Of a stretch of 64,000 bases of DNA, positions 1-9,000 are shown piece by piece. Both the position numbers and the translations under genes were made by a program. Where the stretch lies: the NCBI RefSeq assembly GCF_017569185.1, contig NZ_CP071869.1, positions 3,462,001 to 3,526,000 on the forward strand. Reading direction: 5' to 3'. Numbering within the stretch: the stretch's first letter is position 1; every line of letters begins with the position of its first letter. A model generated the notes under the pieces. It saw only the letters and a list, made by a program, of their open reading frames with translations, made no database searches and was not told the origin of the DNA. The DNA comes from Polaribacter cellanae (GTDB lineage Bacteria > Bacteroidota > Bacteroidia > Flavobacteriales > Flavobacteriaceae).

Positions 1-178
1 TGATTTCTTCAGAAATAATAGAAACCTCTCTTTTATTTACAACCTGAGTTGCCAAATAAATAACACAGCCAATTAAAGGAATAAAAAAGATGATAAAGTA
101 CCAATAATATTCTTTTCCATTTTTGTAACAATGGTAAAAGCAAAAGATTTGAAGCGCAATAATTATATAATAGTACAT
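1..178 (-). CDS. N-terminus of a small membrane protein (partial, cut by window edge)
   Basis: An ATG at 178-176 on the minus strand opens a frame that runs without a stop to the window edge, giving 59 residues. The visible part has two hydrophobic stretches (about residues 3-15 and 25-45) separated by a short charged loop with aromatic residues, then a charged tail. This pattern of a short helix, a K-N/T-G-K-x-Y-Y-W loop and a second helix ending in a Gly/Ile/Tyr turn resembles the membrane N-terminus of flavobacterial PLDc_N-type or TPR proteins that I recall, but the rest lies outside the window. It sits about 55 bases downstream of the barrel gene on the same strand and could be co-transcribed with it. 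Confidence 0.5.
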   Translation of the reverse strand, partial: MYYYIIIALQIFCFYHCYKNGKEYYWYFIIFFIPLIGCVIYLATQVVNKREVSIISEEI

Positions 179-233
179 AAAAGTAAATATACTAAAAAAG
201 GTATTTTAGTTAGATGTAAGAAAGCTGTTTTTG

Positions 234-1991
234 TTAAAAATCGAACTTATACGTAACACCTCCTAAAATTTGAAAACCTTGTGTGTCGAAATTGGCAAAA
301 CGTTGGTATTTTGTATTTAAAATGTTGTTAGCTCTTATAAATGCAGAAAATTTATCGTTAAAGTGGTAACCGCCATTTAAATTTACATCTATAAAAGAAT
401 TAATGGTTTGTATACCTTTAAAACTGGATGGAAACAAACCATTGTAAAGAGCATCTTTTCGTTCGCTAACATAAAAAATATTGGTAGTTACAAACCATTT
501 CTCTTCTTTATATTTCCCTAAAAAAGAGGCTTGTAAAGAGGGTAAATTCCATTTTCCGATGGCATTTGTTATGCTATAATTATCTAGTTGAACTTGTGTG
601 CTAAAAGATAACTTTTTTGAAAAATCATATTCAATTTCGCCAAAAAATGATGTTGTTTTTACATCGTCATAATAGATAGAAAAAGAATTTCCATATTCGT
701 AACCCGCTAAAGTTTGTCCATTTATAGAAGCATTTGTTCCATTTGATTTTGAGTTGTTTCTTAAAAATAACGGTTTGTCTTCTTCCTTTATACTACTTGC
801 TTTTAAATTGTAGCTAATGTCGTTTGTAATTTTTCCTTGTAAGCCAATAAATAAGTTAGAGGTTTCTGCAGTTTGAGTGATAAATAATGTTGGCGAAACA
901 TATTGGTTTTCTTCTGTAAACTGTTTGTAAGTATTTGTATGTAAGTTTCCAGTAATTCCTCCATAAATATTTACATAATTTTTAAGTATTGATCTTTGTG
1001 CAAACACATCTGGAAATAAAAAGACATTGTTCGCTTCGTTTTCTGTATCTATAGAGCCATACATTTTTAAACCTGCTTTTATGGCAAAACCAGCGTAGTT
1101 TAGCTTGTATTCTGGAAAAATTTTTACGGTTAAAGTTGTGTAATTTATGTTGCTTGTGTTTTCGTAATTTCTATCGAAACTTCCGCTTAAATATTCTAAT
1201 CCAGTTTCTACTGAAATGTCGTTTAAATTGTTACTTAAAAATCTTAATGGAAGGTTTAACTTGGCATCGAAATTTGCGAGCATTTCTTTGCTTTCAAACA
1301 AATCTGTAAAGTAAGAAAACGAAACTTTTCCATAATCTATATAAGAATCGTGGAATTTAAAATCTCCAGCTACTTTAAAATAATTGTATTTTTGTTCTTC
1401 TTCGATGGTGTTTAGAACAGACGTATTAAAAACTAAATCTGGCAAACCATACCAATTGTATTTATTTAATTCGGCATGTAAGCTCACTTTCCAATCGAAA
1501 TAACGATCTACTTGTTTGTAAAAAACAGCTCCTTTAAAATTTGAAAAATTACTATTTAATTTAGAGTTTCTAATATTTTCTTGCGATGCTGCATATTTTG
1601 CAGATACCCCATATTCATTATTAAAACGGGTGTTTTTATATAAAAAAGCTTCTACATAAGGGCTTCCATAATTTCCATATCCTGTTGCTAAATAATTGTT
1701 ATAGATTCTTTCTTTTACACCAACACTAATTCCTTTAATTGCGCCAGTTTTTGGAATAAAAGTAGAGGCTACTGGTGCAGCATAAATACGGTACTCTAAT
1801 TTTTTCTTTTTGCTCTTTCCTAATAATTTAATTTTAGGGTTTTTATTTATTTTTTTACCGTCTGCAATTTCTGGGTTAAACTTTGTAACCACATTTACAA
1901 CTTCTGTTTTAACAGTGTCTTTCTTTTGTTTCTGACCATTTGTTGCCCAGAAACTTAATAAAATAAGTAATGTTAGAAAACCTTTTTTCAT
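234..1991 (-). CDS. Plugless TonB-dependent-receptor-like outer membrane beta-barrel protein
   Basis: The 585-residue product starts with a clear signal peptide (about residues 1-19, ending NGQ). A short linker containing VVTKFNPEIADG follows, and the rest is a long series of alternating aromatic strands ending in YKFDF, a typical C-terminal aromatic signal for outer-membrane barrel insertion. No CarboxypepD_reg or plug domain is present: the barrel begins by about residue 65, so it is much shorter than a full TonB receptor. Related Bacteroidota proteins are annotated as TonB-dependent receptors and have a similar V-x-P-x-x-P-x-I-x-D linker. Only two bases separate its ATG from the stop of the TPR gene upstream, so the two are surely one operon and probably one complex. 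The transported substrate is unknown. Confidence 0.8.
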   Translation of the reverse strand: MKKGFLTLLILLSFWATNGQKQKKDTVKTEVVNVVTKFNPEIADGKKINKNPKIKLLGKSKKKKLEYRIYAAPVASTFIPKTGAIKGISVGVKERIYNNYLATGYGNYGSPYVEAFLYKNTRFNNEYGVSAKYAASQENIRNSKLNSNFSNFKGAVFYKQVDRYFDWKVSLHAELNKYNWYGLPDLVFNTSVLNTIEEEQKYNYFKVAGDFKFHDSYIDYGKVSFSYFTDLFESKEMLANFDAKLNLPLRFLSNNLNDISVETGLEYLSGSFDRNYENTSNINYTTLTVKIFPEYKLNYAGFAIKAGLKMYGSIDTENEANNVFLFPDVFAQRSILKNYVNIYGGITGNLHTNTYKQFTEENQYVSPTLFITQTAETSNLFIGLQGKITNDISYNLKASSIKEEDKPLFLRNNSKSNGTNASINGQTLAGYEYGNSFSIYYDDVKTTSFFGEIEYDFSKKLSFSTQVQLDNYSITNAIGKWNLPSLQASFLGKYKEEKWFVTTNIFYVSERKDALYNGLFPSSFKGIQTINSFIDVNLNGGYHFNDKFSAFIRANNILNTKYQRFANFDTQGFQILGGVTYKFDF

Positions 1992-1993
1992 TA

Positions 1994-4900
1994 TTATTGT
2001 TTTTCTGGATTTACGGAGTTATTTGTTTTGGCTTCGTTTTCTCTAATGGTATTTAGTTCTTCGTGTGCTTCTTGAATGATATCTTCGTATTTTTCGAAGT
2101 TTTTAATTACGTTTTCTAAGACAAAGGTTGCTTGATACACATCTTTTAAACCGTAATAATTTTTACCCATTATTACATAACTCTTAACACCCCAGTATTT
2201 ATAGTTGGAGTAACCAGCAATTAATTTTTGAACTATTTTATTAGAGGCTTCATACTCTTTTTGCTGATTTTTAAAATAAGCATTGTAGTATAATGCTTCT
2301 GCTTTTAACTTTCCACTTGCCGTTTTTTCTATTTCGCTATAAAATTCTTCTGCGGTTCTAAAATCTTCATTTTTAAAGGCAGATCTTGCGATTAATATGC
2401 GTGCATCGTTTTCTAAATTAGCATCTATTTTATCTTGTTGCAATATTTTTCGTGCATATTCTTCTGCAAAATCGTAGGCTTTGGTTTCGAAATAGGCTTT
2501 CATTAAATTACTTTGTGCAAATAGAATATTCTCGGTATTATTTGCCTCTAATTCTAATCTATCTAAAATAGGAAGTGCTTCATTATAATTACCATCCTGC
2601 AAATAAATTTGAGCTAATTTGCTTAGCGATTCTTCACTAAATTCGTTTCTATCTTCATTAATTACATTTTTAAATGGAGTAATGGCACTTTGGTATTCTT
2701 TATTTTTAAAATAGACATCTGCTAAGTAATAATTAGCTTTTACTTTATGAATTCCTTCTGGAAATTTTCGAGTATAATCTATTAAACTTTTAATGATTTC
2801 GTTGTTGTTTTTAGACTCTAAATATTTCTTTTCAGCAACAGCGAAAGATGCATTATCAATATCGGAATTGCTAACATTTATAAATTTTAAGGTTCTTGTC
2901 CAACTTATGTAATCATCTAAATTTCCTTCGTCTATATATACATTTCTTGCATTTGCAACAGCTTCAAGAGCTTCTGGAGAGTTCGAAAAACGAGCAACAA
3001 CTTCTTTATATTTTTTTAGAGCTTGTAGGTTCATATTATCGTTATAATACAATAAACCTTGTCTTAACAACGCACGTGAAAGAAATACACTGTTTGGGTA
3101 TTTTTCTAATAAACGATCGTAGGCAATGTGTGCATTTTTATGGTCTTTAATTTTTATATAGGTATTTGCAATTTGATACAATGCATCGTCTTTTAAATTA
3201 GAATTTTTGTAATTATTAATTACTTTTTTTAGAGCTTCGATTTTAGCTTCATCATCGTCTATAAAACCATAACTCATACCTATTTGATATTGTGCATAAT
3301 CGGAATTTAATCCAAATTCATCTGCAACAATTTTGTAAGATTTTACAGCTTCAGTATAATTTCTAGATGCAAAGTAACCATCTCCTAAACGAATTAATGC
3401 ATCGTATTTCGTATCTAAGTCTATGGAATCTTTTGCTAAAAACTTTTTAAAAGCAACAATCGATTTTTTGTACTCTTTTAGTTTAAAATAACCATAACCA
3501 ATCGTGTAATCTGTTAGTTTAAGCTCATTATCAGTAGAGGTTAAAGATTTATTTAAAGCTTCTAATTTAAGAATAGCATCTTGGTAATTTTCTAAACGAT
3601 ATGCAGTTTCTGCTTCCCAAAATTGCGCTCTTTCTTTAATTTCTGGAGTTATAGATTTTTTAGCTTGAGAAAAAAATGGTAATGCTTCTTTGTATTTTCC
3701 TTCGTTAAATAATTGAATTCCTCGATACAAAGAAACTTCTATAATTAAAGCTATATTTTCATCGGATTTTTTCTTTAAAAGAAAGTCTACAGCTCCTTGG
3801 TAATTTTGGTCGTTTATAAAGGAAGAAACTACCAATTTATTTATTTCTTGATAAGCTTTCGATTTTGGATATTTCTTTAAATAGTTTTGTAGAACTTCGG
3901 AAACTGGTTCAAAAGGGTTGCCAGCTTCGTAACTTAGTTTTGCATAATTTAAAGCGGTGTTTTGTTGAATATTTACGTCGAAACTCATTTCTGAAGCCGA
4001 TTTAAAAGCATTTAGAGCTTCATTTTTCTGACCGACTTTTAAATAACATTCACCTAAATGAGCATAAGCATTTTGCGATACTTTATTTTTTTGATCTATA
4101 ATTTTATTGAAACTATTAATGGCATTTTCAAAATCGTTTTGTTTGTAATAAGCATAACCAAGTTGATAATAATCTGTATTGTTCCATTTTCCTTTTTTAC
4201 CTCTGTAATTCTTTAAATAAGGAATAGCTGCTGCATATTTTTCTAAGTTGAAATAACTTTCTCCAATAATTTTAGAAATATCTGATTGTAAATTTTTCTT
4301 TGCGTCTGGTAATAATCTTTTCCCAACCTCAATACAACGTTTAAATTTACCGGCCTTAAAACTAATATCTAATAAATAATAGGTTATTTCTGCTTTATAA
4401 GTTGCGTTGTCTGCCATTTTTTTAAGGGTAGATTCTGCAATTCCATAATCTTCTAATTTATAAGCGATGTAACCATAATAATAACGAGAATCGTTTCCGT
4501 ATTTTGGGTCATTTATTAATAATAAAAAACGATCTTTAGAAAGTTGTAAGTTGTTTGTGGTTAAAAACCCATAACCCATTTTAAAGTCAAGCTCTTTTTT
4601 ATCTTCTCTCGAAAGTATTTTTGTGTCTACTTTTAAATACCACTTTAGTGCATAAGCAGGCTTTTTATTTGCAAAGTAATAGTTTCCAACATTAAAAAAA
4701 GCAACATTTTTTTTATTACTATTTGGGTATTGCTCTACAAAAGAAAGCACTTTCTTATCTGCATCTGTTTGGTTTAACTTTATAGCACACATAGCTTCGA
4801 AATAGGTGGCATCTGTTTTTAAATTCGAGCCAACATTTGCTTCGTTAACAACTTTGTCGAACGTTTTTTGTGCAGCAGCATATGCTTTGTTATTGTATAA

Positions 4901-5026
4901 ATTTAACGCATTGTTATAATCTTTTAAAATACTGGTATTTGCAATTGTTTGCTGCGAAAATGTCGTAAAAGACATTATTAAAGCAAAAACCGAAAGAAGG
5001 TATTTTTTACGAATAAGATTTTTCAT
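1994..5026 (-). CDS. Large periplasmic TPR-repeat protein
   Basis: The 1010-residue product has an N-terminal signal peptide (about residues 1-25, ending TFSQQ). The remainder is built almost entirely of tetratricopeptide-like helical pairs, recognisable by recurring A-x-x-x-F/Y, G-x-x-Y/Y-x-x-A and Y-P-x-S elements from about residue 30 to 985. No catalytic motif is visible. The tail is polar and Asn/Glu-rich. TPR solenoids of this size usually serve as protein-binding scaffolds. Its stop is two bases before the ATG of the plugless barrel, so the pair is translated together and the scaffold probably works at the outer membrane with that barrel. The gene is divergent from the ftsE-like gene across about 160 bases that must hold both promoters. 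Confidence 0.85.
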   Translation of the reverse strand: MKNLIRKKYLLSVFALIMSFTTFSQQTIANTSILKDYNNALNLYNNKAYAAAQKTFDKVVNEANVGSNLKTDATYFEAMCAIKLNQTDADKKVLSFVEQYPNSNKKNVAFFNVGNYYFANKKPAYALKWYLKVDTKILSREDKKELDFKMGYGFLTTNNLQLSKDRFLLLINDPKYGNDSRYYYGYIAYKLEDYGIAESTLKKMADNATYKAEITYYLLDISFKAGKFKRCIEVGKRLLPDAKKNLQSDISKIIGESYFNLEKYAAAIPYLKNYRGKKGKWNNTDYYQLGYAYYKQNDFENAINSFNKIIDQKNKVSQNAYAHLGECYLKVGQKNEALNAFKSASEMSFDVNIQQNTALNYAKLSYEAGNPFEPVSEVLQNYLKKYPKSKAYQEINKLVVSSFINDQNYQGAVDFLLKKKSDENIALIIEVSLYRGIQLFNEGKYKEALPFFSQAKKSITPEIKERAQFWEAETAYRLENYQDAILKLEALNKSLTSTDNELKLTDYTIGYGYFKLKEYKKSIVAFKKFLAKDSIDLDTKYDALIRLGDGYFASRNYTEAVKSYKIVADEFGLNSDYAQYQIGMSYGFIDDDEAKIEALKKVINNYKNSNLKDDALYQIANTYIKIKDHKNAHIAYDRLLEKYPNSVFLSRALLRQGLLYYNDNMNLQALKKYKEVVARFSNSPEALEAVANARNVYIDEGNLDDYISWTRTLKFINVSNSDIDNASFAVAEKKYLESKNNNEIIKSLIDYTRKFPEGIHKVKANYYLADVYFKNKEYQSAITPFKNVINEDRNEFSEESLSKLAQIYLQDGNYNEALPILDRLELEANNTENILFAQSNLMKAYFETKAYDFAEEYARKILQQDKIDANLENDARILIARSAFKNEDFRTAEEFYSEIEKTASGKLKAEALYYNAYFKNQQKEYEASNKIVQKLIAGYSNYKYWGVKSYVIMGKNYYGLKDVYQATFVLENVIKNFEKYEDIIQEAHEELNTIRENEAKTNNSVNPEKQ

Positions 5027-5188
5027 ATACTTATTTTAGATACTCAAAATGGATAACGAACAATTTTTTAATTTGTTGGATAGGGGAAGAAAAAATATTG
5101 CAACAATTTTGGTCAAAAATAAGAATTGTTTAGATTTCATAGTTAAAAAATCAATAGAAAATTTTAAGTTTGTAGAAACTACTTATTT

Positions 5189-5875
5189 ATGGAAAATTCT
5201 GTTTTACAATTAGAGGACGCTGCTATTTATCAAAGAGATAATTTAGTACTCTCTAAAGTGAATTTAACAATTAATACTGGCGATTTCTACTATTTAATAG
5301 GAAAAACTGGCAGTGGAAAAAGTAGTTTGATGAAAACTTTGTATGGAGATTTACCTCTTAAAGAAGGTTCTGGAACCATTGTAGGTTTCGATTTAAATAC
5401 TTTAAAAGAAAAACAAATTCCCTTTTTAAGAAGAAAAATAGGAATTGTTTTTCAGGATTTTAAACTTTTAAGTGATAGAAATGTCTTCGACAACTTAAAA
5501 TTTGTTTTAAAAGCAACTGGCTGGAAAGACAAAAACTTAATGAAAGATAAAATTCACGAAGTTTTAAATAAGGTAGGTATGAAATCTCAATACTATAAAA
5601 AAACCTACGAACTTTCTGGAGGAGAACAACAAAGAGTGGCAATTGCAAGAGCTTTATTAAACGACCCAGAATTGATTTTAGCAGACGAACCAACAGGAAA
5701 TTTAGACCCAAAAACTTCTTTGGAAGTGATGGAATTGTTAAACTCCATTCACAAAAGCGGCAAAACAATTTTAATGGCAACACACGATTACCAATTAATT
5801 GTAAAGTTTAAACAAAAAACGCTAAAATGCGAAGGTGGAGAACTGTTTGAAGTTGCCCAACAAGCCACAGTTTAA
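5189..5875 (+). CDS. ftsE: ABC transporter ATP-binding protein, FtsE-like
   Basis: The 228-residue ABC ATPase has Walker A at residues 38-45 (GKTGSGKS), the Q-loop near residue 89 (VFQDF), the signature LSGGEQQR at 142-149, Walker B with the catalytic Glu at 163-167 (ILADE), and the switch His in ATHDYQ near residue 199. Length and the ATGEPTGNLDP-type block match FtsE, the cytoplasmic ATPase that with FtsX controls septal peptidoglycan hydrolysis. LolD-type exporters share these motifs, so the name rests on overall resemblance. No FtsX-type permease lies in the window; in flavobacteria ftsE and ftsX are often separate. The stop codon overlaps the next ATG by one base (TAATG), so the glycosyltransferase is translationally coupled. 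Confidence 0.8.
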   Translation: MENSVLQLEDAAIYQRDNLVLSKVNLTINTGDFYYLIGKTGSGKSSLMKTLYGDLPLKEGSGTIVGFDLNTLKEKQIPFLRRKIGIVFQDFKLLSDRNVFDNLKFVLKATGWKDKNLMKDKIHEVLNKVGMKSQYYKKTYELSGGEQQRVAIARALLNDPELILADEPTGNLDPKTSLEVMELLNSIHKSGKTILMATHDYQLIVKFKQKTLKCEGGELFEVAQQATV

Positions 5876-6765
5876 TGCTTTCTGTTTTACTACCCACATA
5901 TAATTACAACTGTTTTCCATTCGTAAAAGAGCTTCATAAACAATTACTTGAAGCAGAAGTTAACTTTGAAATTATCTGCTTAGATGATGGTTCTAAATCT
6001 GTTTTAAATAAGGAAAACCAACAAATAAATACTTTGTCGTTTTCTAATTTTGAAGAACTTACAACAAATATTGGTAGAAGTGCAATTCGAAATTTATTAG
6101 CGAAAAAAGCAACTTACAACTGGTTGTTATTTTTAGATTCAGATGGATTTCCTGTGCATAATAATTTTATAAAGCTATATTTAAATAAGATTGAAGATTC
6201 GAAAAACGATTTTTCTGGCTTTATTGGCGGAAGAATTCATAAAGTAGGTACAACAAACAATCTTAGAATTAAATTCGGAATCGGAAGAGAAGAAGTCTCT
6301 GAAGATTTACGAAATAAGAATCCCTATCGATATTTTTTTACTTCGAATATAGTATTTAAGAAAAGTGTTTTTAATGAAATTCAGTTTAACGAAAAATTAA
6401 CTGGTTATGGTTATGAAGATTTAGTTTTTGGGAATAAAATGAAAGAACTAAACCATAAAGTATTTCATATAAATAACCCTGTTTACCATTTGCAAATAGA
6501 AGATAATACTTTGTTTATCAACAAAACAAAACAGGGTTTAAATAATTTATTGTTTTTAAAAAAGCAAAAATTATTGAAAAAAAATGATGTAAAATTGTTA
6601 TCTTACTTTCATAAAATAAATAGTTTTGGGTTGCAAAGAAATATGGTTAAGATGAAGGATTTCTTTATTCGAAAAGCAATAAAAACATCCTCTTTATTTT
6701 ATTACGATTTATTTAAATTAAGTTACTTGTGTTATTTAAAGGAAAAAGAAAATGAAACAAAATAG
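5875..6765 (+). CDS. Family 2 glycosyltransferase
   Basis: The 296-residue protein begins directly with a GT-A nucleotide-binding fold: SVLLPTYNYN at residues 3-12, the LDDGS motif near residue 37, and a DxD-like DSD (FLDSDGF) near residue 90 that would bind the divalent metal and nucleotide sugar. The GYGYEDLVFG block around residue 180 matches the ED motif that supplies the catalytic base in GT2 enzymes. There is no signal peptide or membrane helix, so it works at the cytoplasmic face. The start overlaps the ftsE stop by one base, and the end overlaps the oxygenase gene by 14 bases. Acceptor and donor sugars cannot be told from the sequence; a role in cell-surface glycan or glycoprotein synthesis is inferred. 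Confidence 0.85.
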   Translation: MLSVLLPTYNYNCFPFVKELHKQLLEAEVNFEIICLDDGSKSVLNKENQQINTLSFSNFEELTTNIGRSAIRNLLAKKATYNWLLFLDSDGFPVHNNFIKLYLNKIEDSKNDFSGFIGGRIHKVGTTNNLRIKFGIGREEVSEDLRNKNPYRYFFTSNIVFKKSVFNEIQFNEKLTGYGYEDLVFGNKMKELNHKVFHINNPVYHLQIEDNTLFINKTKQGLNNLLFLKKQKLLKKNDVKLLSYFHKINSFGLQRNMVKMKDFFIRKAIKTSSLFYYDLFKLSYLCYLKEKENETK

Positions 6766-7570
6766 AGGAGAAATAGCAGACTTAATTTTTAAAAATTTAA
6801 AAAGCAATCAAAAAGAATTAAAAAAACAGTTTAATGCTCATAAAAATGAGATTGGTTATTTTTATTTAGACAATTTATTACCCAAAGAATTAGCCTTAGA
6901 AATTCATAAAAACTTCCCAAGTACAGCAGATGCTGTGCAAAGAAAAAGTCTTCGAGAATACAAATTCACAGCTTTTCAAATGAACAAATACAATATTTTG
7001 TTGGAAGAAACCATTTTTGCTTTCCAAGACGAAAGAATTGTAAGTTTGGTTTCCGAAATATGTGGCATCGAAAAAGTATTTCCAGATTCTAATTTATATG
7101 CAGGAGGATTGTCGCTAATGCAAAAAGACAATTTTTTGAATCCGCATTTAGACAATTCTCATGATAAAGACCGAAATCGTTGGCGCGTTTTAAACCTATT
7201 GTATTATGTAACACCAAATTGGGAGTTAGAAAATGGAGGGAATTTAGAACTTTGGCCAAAAGGATTAAATGAGAAACAAATAACGATAACCAGTAAATTT
7301 AATAGGTTGGTGGTTATGGCTACACACCAAAAATCTTGGCATTCTGTAAATAAAGTTTTGGCGAACGATATGCGATGTTGTGTTTCTAATTATTATTTTT
7401 CGGAAAAACCTTTCTTGGCTTCAGACAATTTTCATATTACTACGTTTCGAGCAAGACCCGAAGAAAAAGCGAAGGATTTTATATTACAAATAGATAATAA
7501 ATTAAGAAGTGCCGTTCGAAAATTGTTTAAAAAAGGCGTTCGAGAAAACCCACATCAATATAAAAAGTAA
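6752..7570 (+). CDS. 2-oxoglutarate/Fe(II)-dependent oxygenase
   Basis: This 272-residue soluble protein carries the iron-binding facial triad of the 2OG-Fe(II) oxygenase superfamily: H132-x-D134 (NPHLDNSHD) and a distal H197 in the SWHSV block, all in a double-stranded beta-helix pattern. The stretch RNRWRVLNLLYYVTPNW (about 141-157) is typical of prolyl-4-hydroxylase-like and SM-20-like members. The family hydroxylates proteins, sugars or small molecules using O2 and 2-oxoglutarate. The gene overlaps the GT2 gene by 14 bases, so the natural inference is hydroxylation of a glycan, lipid or protein made with that transferase. The substrate is not identifiable. It abuts the convergent GT4 gene with no spacer between the stops. 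Confidence 0.85.
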   Translation: MKQNRGEIADLIFKNLKSNQKELKKQFNAHKNEIGYFYLDNLLPKELALEIHKNFPSTADAVQRKSLREYKFTAFQMNKYNILLEETIFAFQDERIVSLVSEICGIEKVFPDSNLYAGGLSLMQKDNFLNPHLDNSHDKDRNRWRVLNLLYYVTPNWELENGGNLELWPKGLNEKQITITSKFNRLVVMATHQKSWHSVNKVLANDMRCCVSNYYFSEKPFLASDNFHITTFRARPEEKAKDFILQIDNKLRSAVRKLFKKGVRENPHQYKK

Positions 7571-8686
7571 CTATTTTGCATTTTTAAAGATGGCTAATAA
7601 TTTTTTTTCTTGATGTTTCCAAATCAATATTTTTTTAGCTTCTTTTAGTTCATTTGAAAAGTCTTTTTCTAAAAGTTTTTTAATTTGATGTGCCAAAAAT
7701 TTTGGATCTCGATGTTCAATAATTTCTCCAATTTTATGGTCGATTACGATCTGTTTCATTTCTGGGAAATTAGAGACAATTATTGGAATTTCTGCTTGTA
7801 TATAATCGAAAATTTTGTTAGGCAAAGCAAATCGATAATTCAACCCTAAATCTTCTTCTAAGCTAAAGCCTATATCTGCCAAAGGAGTTAGTTTTTTTAG
7901 ATCTTCAGGTTTTTTTCTGCCTAAGAAAAATACCTTTTCATTCAATTTTAATGTTGAAGTTTTTTCTTTTAAATCTTTATAAATATCGCCATTTCCAATA
8001 ATTATAAGAAGATGATTTTCTAAGTGTTGCATGGTTTCTATCATCAATTCCAAACCACGCCCCATATTTACAGCACCTTGGTATATAATTATTTTTTTTT
8101 GATAAGTTTCAAACGGAAAAATGCCATTTTCTATATTTTTTTTATTCGGAACATTTAAAATAGTTTTAAACTGAACGTTGTATTTATTTTGATAATAATT
8201 GGCAATACTATTGCAAACCGTGTAATTATTTTTAAGTTTTGGAATTATCCAATTTTCAATGGAAGTCCATATTTTTTTAACTTTTGGGCGGTTTACCAGC
8301 TCAGGAATTTCAGAGAAAAGTTCGTGACTATCAAAAACCAATTTTTTATGTTGAATTTTACTAATAAAATAATTGGGCAATAAGGTATCTACATCGTTAG
8401 AAAGTAAAATGTCTTTTTTTTTAAATAGTAAAAAAAAGAACAATCGAATATTATATTCAGCATAAAAAAGAACTCCAGAATTAAAAAATAACTTGAATCT
8501 TTTGGTAGTATAATCTCTGTTGATATCTTCTGAATTTTTTAGCAATCTCCCCACTAAATACACGTCATATCCGTCTGTATGCAACGAATTACATACTTTT
8601 TCTACTCTTTGGTCTGTTGTGAGGTCGTTTGTTACAGAAACAATAATTTTTTTCAATGAATATTTATTTACTGCAATATAAAACAT
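7571..8686 (-). CDS. Family 4 glycosyltransferase
   Basis: The protein has a GT-B layout. The N-terminal Rossmann half starts with KKIIVSVTND, followed by DQRVEK and a buried VFDSHELFSE strand-helix. The C-terminal half has IIYQGAVNMGRGLELMIE, GNGDIYKDLK and the donor-binding E-rich IFDYIQAEIPIIVS block with the usual Glu pair. I use the ATG at 8686, which starts 11 residues before the conserved KKIIVSVTND. An in-frame ATG at 8764 would add 26 residues without similarity to the fold, so it is less likely. There is no membrane segment. The gene converges on the oxygenase gene with abutting stops. Such transferases build surface polysaccharide or lipid-linked glycans; the sugar is unknown. Confidence 0.8.
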   Translation of the reverse strand: MFYIAVNKYSLKKIIVSVTNDLTTDQRVEKVCNSLHTDGYDVYLVGRLLKNSEDINRDYTTKRFKLFFNSGVLFYAEYNIRLFFFLLFKKKDILLSNDVDTLLPNYFISKIQHKKLVFDSHELFSEIPELVNRPKVKKIWTSIENWIIPKLKNNYTVCNSIANYYQNKYNVQFKTILNVPNKKNIENGIFPFETYQKKIIIYQGAVNMGRGLELMIETMQHLENHLLIIIGNGDIYKDLKEKTSTLKLNEKVFFLGRKKPEDLKKLTPLADIGFSLEEDLGLNYRFALPNKIFDYIQAEIPIIVSNFPEMKQIVIDHKIGEIIEHRDPKFLAHQIKKLLEKDFSNELKEAKKILIWKHQEKKLLAIFKNAK

Positions 8687-9000
8687 ATAATTAAAAGAAT
8701 AGAAAACTTTCAAATTAGATCTAGGCTTATAAATATTTTTAAGAGCAGTATTTTTATAAGTCATTTACAATAGCTAAAGTAGATTTTGTAATACTAAATT
8801 TTGTTTATTGAGGTATTGGCAATATAACATTCATATAATTTGACATTTATTTATGGACTTCCTTAAATATTTATAATTTTTTAACGCACATGTCCTCAGG
8901 TTTGTTACTGGTCGAAATTATAATAATTGTAACATAAAGGATTAGTTAATTTAACACATAATTAACTTAAAATTATTTTTTAACTCAAAAATCAAATTTT

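Noticed and set aside
2896..3150. Frames opposite to or inside long genes (for example 84 codons within the TPR gene, and similar ones across the window)
   Set aside because: They lie on the other strand or frame of well-supported genes and show no domain, signal or conserved pattern.
8687..9000. A Bacteroidota TTG/TAnnTTTG promoter before susC
   Set aside because: TATAATTTG and similar pieces do not fit the consensus spacing; no site could be named with any support.
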